The position numbers and the translations under genes are program-made. From Klebsiella huaxiensis (GTDB lineage: Bacteria > Pseudomonadota > Gammaproteobacteria > Enterobacterales > Enterobacteriaceae), in assembly GCF_003261575.2 (NCBI RefSeq), contig NZ_CP036175.1, forward strand, positions 5,890,001 through 5,954,000: a DNA stretch of 64,000 nucleotides, read 5' to 3'. The number at the start of each line of letters is the position of its first letter. Position 1 is the first letter of the stretch. The notes below the pieces were generated by a model. The model had not been told where the DNA came from and made no database searches. It was given only the letters and a program-made list of their open reading frames with translations. Below, piece after piece: positions 61,248 to 64,000 of the stretch.

Positions 61248-62168
61248 ATGCGAGAAGAACTGGATTTCAAATCGCTGCGTTTTTTTTCCGCCCTCTTCCG
61301 CCTGGGGAACGTCTCTCCCGCCGCCGAAGCGCTCAATATCAGCCAGCCGACCGGCAGCCTGCTGTTGAAAAAACTGCGCGAGCATTTTGACGATCCTCTG
61401 TTTGTGCGTATAGGGCAACGCATGGTGCCCACGCCGCGCGCTGATGATATCGCCCAGACCATTTTTACCATTCTTCAATTGGTCGATAATCAACTTCCTG
61501 GCAACCCTGAATTTATCCCCCAAACCAGTACGCGTAATTTCACTATTGGCATGACCGATATCAGCCAGATGACATTGTTACCGCCCTTGCAGGTACGGTT
61601 ACAACAACAGAACGCTGAAGGTATTACTTTTTCAGTGCTGAATATCGACGATCAAACGCTGGGCGCGCTCGAATCAGGCAAGTGTGATTTAGCCATCGGT
61701 TATCTGATGCAGCTACCGGATAGCGTTTACCAGCAGCGCCTGTTTAATCAATCCTATGTTTGCCTGGCGGCAAAAAATCATCCGCGGATCCGTTCCTCGT
61801 TTACCGCCGAGAACTGGCGGCTGGAAAAACATCTGGCCGTTCACGTCAACGGCACCGGGCATGGCGATATCGATCGACTGCTCAATGAGTACGGCATGCC
61901 GCGCCGTATTTCCCTCACCCTCCCCAGCTTTTTAGGTGCAGGTGAGCTGGTTGCGGGCAGTGAACTGATCGCCGTCGTTCCCGAGCAATTGGCACACCAT
62001 ATTACCCATCGTTATCCCTGCTGCAGCTGGCCGTTACCCTTTTCGCTGCCGGAAATCGCGATTCGTCAGGTCTGGCATCAGCGTCTGCACCGCGATCCCG
62101 GGCACATCTGGCTGCGTACGCTGATCGCCAACTTTGCTACAGCCAGCAACAATAAAAACCTCTATTAA
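61248..62168 (+). CDS. LysR-family transcriptional regulator
   Basis: This 306-residue regulator has an N-terminal helix-turn-helix (LDFKSLRFFSALFRLGNVSPAAEALNISQPTGSLLLKKLREHFDDPLFVRIG) and a NahR/NodD-like effector domain (RNFTIGMTDISQMTLLPPLQVRL, CDLAIGYLMQLPD, ELIAVVPEQLAHHI). That subgroup usually answers aromatic acids. It begins 18 nt after gppA and lies directly upstream of the amidohydrolase gene on the same strand, which it probably activates. Ligand unknown. Confidence 0.9.
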   Translation: MREELDFKSLRFFSALFRLGNVSPAAEALNISQPTGSLLLKKLREHFDDPLFVRIGQRMVPTPRADDIAQTIFTILQLVDNQLPGNPEFIPQTSTRNFTIGMTDISQMTLLPPLQVRLQQQNAEGITFSVLNIDDQTLGALESGKCDLAIGYLMQLPDSVYQQRLFNQSYVCLAAKNHPRIRSSFTAENWRLEKHLAVHVNGTGHGDIDRLLNEYGMPRRISLTLPSFLGAGELVAGSELIAVVPEQLAHHITHRYPCCSWPLPFSLPEIAIRQVWHQRLHRDPGHIWLRTLIANFATASNNKNLY

Positions 62169-62174
62169 CTTTTA

Positions 62175-62193
62175 AGCATTCAAAAATAATGCT
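62175..62193. promoter_or_regulatory. Dyad between the LysR and amidohydrolase genes
   Basis: AGCATT-N7-AATGCT is a perfect 6-bp dyad six bases after the LysR stop and about 110 bp before the amidohydrolase start. It could be a LysR binding site, though it lacks an exact T-N11-A, or a weak hairpin ending the LysR message. Confidence 0.4.
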
Positions 62194-62304
62194 GTATTAG
62201 TTTTTCTGATAACCCGTATTGGATTCTGTTTATTGCCGTAAGTACGTAAAAAATTCTATTCTCCTCGCATCAGGTCATACAAAAACAGATTCGAGGAATA
62301 TATT

Positions 62305-63303
62305 ATGCGTGGAAAAATCGCTTTAGAAGAGCACGTTTCAACACCGAAAAATAACAGCCTCTGGGACTCAACTGGCGAAGCGGCAAGAAATGGCTCAGAA
62401 TATATGAAAGACGTTGAACGCCGTTTATTAGATCGCAGCTATCAGCTGGATGAAATGGCGCAACGTAATATCGACCACGTGATTCTTTCTCTGACTTCAC
62501 CTGGCGCACAATCTATTTTAGATAAATCAGCTGCGGTATCTTTCGCTCGTGAAACCAACGACTATATCGTTGAAAATTATGTTAAGCCAAACCCGGATAA
62601 ATTCAGCGCATTTGCGACTCTGGCATTACAAAATCCAGAGGCTGCAGCCGAAGAACTGGATCGCGCAGTCAAAAAACTAGGCATGAAAGGCGCACTGATT
62701 AACGGTTATACCAACGTCCAGGATAGCGAACATGGCCTGTACCTGGATGATGAATCCATGCTGGTATTCTGGGATAAAGTCAATGAGCTGAACGTCCCCG
62801 TATATTTGCACCCGCGTGAACCATTAGAAGGCCCAGCGCGCGGTATCTACACCGGCTATGAAAGCCTGATCGGTTCCGCCTGGGGCTTTGCTCAGGAAAC
62901 GGCGGTCCATGCGATTCGCCTGATGATGAGTGGTCTGTTTGACCGTTATCCTGACCTGAACCTGGTTTTAGGCCACTTAGGCGAAGGCCTGGTACACATG
63001 CTGCCGCGTACTCAGCATCGTCTCTACCGTCAACGCTTCGGCTGCGGTTTGGGCAAAGCAGAGAAACCGTTAATGCACTATTTGCAGAATAACTTTATCG
63101 TCACCACCAGCGGTCACTTCAATACCTATTCTCTGCAAAATGCGATTGATATTATGGGCCCGGATCGCGTGATGTTCTCCGTCGATTATCCGTATGAGGA
63201 TATTCATCAGGCTTGTGATTGGTTCGATCCGCTGGAAATGGATACTGAATTGAAAAATAAAATCGCCTGGGGCAACGCCAACCGCGTATTCAATATCAAA
63301 TAA
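62305..63303 (+). CDS. Amidohydrolase-family aromatic acid decarboxylase (gamma-resorcylate decarboxylase type)
   Basis: Members of this group (ACMSD/gamma-resorcylate/2,3-dihydroxybenzoate decarboxylases) remove CO2 from hydroxybenzoates without cofactor except a divalent metal, and can run in reverse. The 332-residue TIM-barrel protein shows the expected ligands: Glu8 and His10 in ALEEH, His169 in VYLHPRE, Asp294 in SVDYPYED, with catalytic His224/Glu227 in GHLGEG. AGGA lies before the ATG. It stands alone between a LysR regulator and a terminator. The exact substrate is unknown; salicylate or dihydroxybenzoates are candidates. Confidence 0.88.
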   Translation: MRGKIALEEHVSTPKNNSLWDSTGEAARNGSEYMKDVERRLLDRSYQLDEMAQRNIDHVILSLTSPGAQSILDKSAAVSFARETNDYIVENYVKPNPDKFSAFATLALQNPEAAAEELDRAVKKLGMKGALINGYTNVQDSEHGLYLDDESMLVFWDKVNELNVPVYLHPREPLEGPARGIYTGYESLIGSAWGFAQETAVHAIRLMMSGLFDRYPDLNLVLGHLGEGLVHMLPRTQHRLYRQRFGCGLGKAEKPLMHYLQNNFIVTTSGHFNTYSLQNAIDIMGPDRVMFSVDYPYEDIHQACDWFDPLEMDTELKNKIAWGNANRVFNIK

Positions 63304-63320
63304 TTTCCTCCTGTCGTAAC

Positions 63321-63345
63321 AAAAGGGCCTGACACAGGCCCTTTT
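63321..63345 (+). terminator. Terminator of the amidohydrolase gene
   Basis: AAAAGGGCCTG-ACA-CAGGCCCTTTT forms an 11-bp perfect stem 17 bp after the stop codon, with a T-tract on the plus strand and an A-run that makes it bidirectional. Confidence 0.92.
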
Positions 63346-63359
63346 CATTATTAATTACC

Positions 63360-63665
63360 AAATCCATTCTCGATTCCTTTACCACCGTTATTTTTACCTC
63401 CGCACTCGGCTACATTATCGCCATCATCTTTGTGCCTCAGCTTATTGTCTTCGTTATTCTCTTTTTTGCCGCCAGTTTTATCATGACGATGATTAATCCC
63501 TCGATGGTGGCCGATTTTACGGCCTGCGGGGGGCATCATCATGCTGGCGACAGGTTTTCGGCTCTGCGGAATTCACGCTTTCCTACGGCAAATATGCTGC
63601 CATCGCTAATTCTGGTAATGCCCTTCTCCGCCGCGTGGCAACTATTCATCTTTCCAGGCTGTGCC
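63360..63665 (+). pseudogene. Truncated, frameshifted DUF554 membrane-protein gene
   Basis: KSILDSFTTVIFTSALGYIIA... NPSMVADFTACGG resembles the C-terminal half of DUF554 proteins (KSILDGISAIIFASTLGIGVA). After TACGG the match moves one frame (GIIMLATGFRLCGI) and then returns (FPTANMLPSLILVMPFSAAW, like IKVANLLPAIFLP), so two small indels interrupt it. The N-terminal half is missing; the amidohydrolase terminator stands where it should be. A dead remnant. DUF554 function is unknown. Confidence 0.6.
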
Positions 63666-63674
63666 TGCAGTGCC

Positions 63675-64000
63675 CTATGTCCGCAACGCCTGAAGCTTTA
63701 CTCTGAAATCAAAATTAAAGTAATTACTCAGGCAAAACGCGGTTCCATACTCAAGCACGTCCCCATGAGCATTACGGCTTTTCAGCGTAATTTTCATCAA
63801 CGGCATCCCATGAGGTAAGTCGAGCAAATTCAGTTCCTCACCCGAAGGGATATGCACCGTCAGGGAGTAATCCTGAAGATCGGGAAAAATATTGTTTTCA
63901 GCCCAGTGGGCATACAGCGAGCCTTCGAGCAAATCCGGGCGAGGCAAGAAACGTTCAGGGATAAACATGGTTTCGATGGAAACAGGAAGGGCATCAACTA
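63675..64000 (-). CDS. GntR/HutC-family regulator, C-terminal UTRA domain (cut by window edge)
   Basis: The frame enters from the right edge and ends at 63675. The visible ~108 residues form a UTRA ligand domain: DALPVSIETMFIPERFLPRP, EGSLYAHWAEN, PSGEELNLLDLPHGMPLMKITLKS and DVLEYGTAFCLSNYFNFDFRV, with the typical ending. The DNA-binding half lies beyond the window. It is convergent with the DUF554 remnant. Sugar-type ligands are usual for the family. Confidence 0.82.
   Translation of the reverse strand, partial: VDALPVSIETMFIPERFLPRPDLLEGSLYAHWAENNIFPDLQDYSLTVHIPSGEELNLLDLPHGMPLMKITLKSRNAHGDVLEYGTAFCLSNYFNFDFRVKLQALRT

Noticed and set aside
62305..63303. Amidohydrolase as an ACMSD (picolinate pathway) enzyme
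   Set aside because: No tryptophan/kynurenine-pathway neighbours, and its metal ligands begin Glu8-x-His10 as in resorcylate-type enzymes where ACMSD has His-x-His.

Overview
The window is a piece of enterobacterial chromosome. The gene order metE/metR-yigM-yigL-pldB-rhtB-rhtC-recQ-pldA-yigI-rarD-corA-uvrD-yigB-xerC-yigA-dapF-lptM-cyaY/cyaA-hemCDXY-tRNA operon-yifK-wec cluster-rho-trxA-rhlB-gppA is the conserved backbone known from Escherichia, Salmonella, Klebsiella and Enterobacter. Protein lengths and start codons mostly match E. coli, but the sequences are clearly diverged from it. Two intact 127-bp ERIC elements and REP/BIME repeats also point to this family. A genus such as Klebsiella/Raoultella, Enterobacter or Kluyvera fits; the sequence alone does not let me choose. 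This identification and all homology calls rest on recall of family sequences, not on a search.

Layout. 1-12.1 kb is accessory. It holds the end of a fumarylacetoacetate-hydrolase-family gene, a complete lacIZYA unit with E. coli-type control DNA (CRP site, promoter, O1, O2), and a four-gene minus-strand cluster: PTS EIIBC permease, signal-less sulfatase, GntR repressor and anaerobic sulfatase-maturating enzyme. 12.2-25.2 kb runs from metE to rarD and is interrupted by an Rpn-family nuclease gene between rhtB and rhtC. 25.2-40.3 kb holds corA, uvrD (LexA box), the lptM-dapF-yigA-xerC-yigB cluster, a decayed transporter gene, cyaY, cyaA and hemCDXY. 40.3-43 kb holds an ERIC element, the Arg-His-Leu-Pro tRNA operon and the threonine permease gene yifK. 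43-55.8 kb is the complete twelve-gene enterobacterial common antigen (ECA) operon. 56-61.2 kb holds rho with its leader peptide, trxA, rhlB and gppA, whose start codon lies inside a second ERIC. 61.2-64 kb is accessory again: a LysR regulator, a metal-dependent aromatic-acid-decarboxylase-like amidohydrolase, a broken DUF554 gene and the end of another GntR regulator.

How the parts work together. The lac unit imports and hydrolyses lactose under LacI and CRP control. The neighbouring cluster reads as a separate sugar system: the EIIBC would import and phosphorylate a sugar, the cytoplasmic sulfatase would remove sulfate from the imported product, and the radical-SAM enzyme would convert the sulfatase's active-site Cys to formylglycine. 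The GntR protein probably controls the cluster through a perfect palindrome that overlaps a -10-like element downstream of a CRP-like site. This cluster is the best candidate for a little-described system. The rest is core metabolism and housekeeping: methionine synthesis, lipid turnover, DNA repair, haem synthesis, ECA synthesis, transcription termination and redox.
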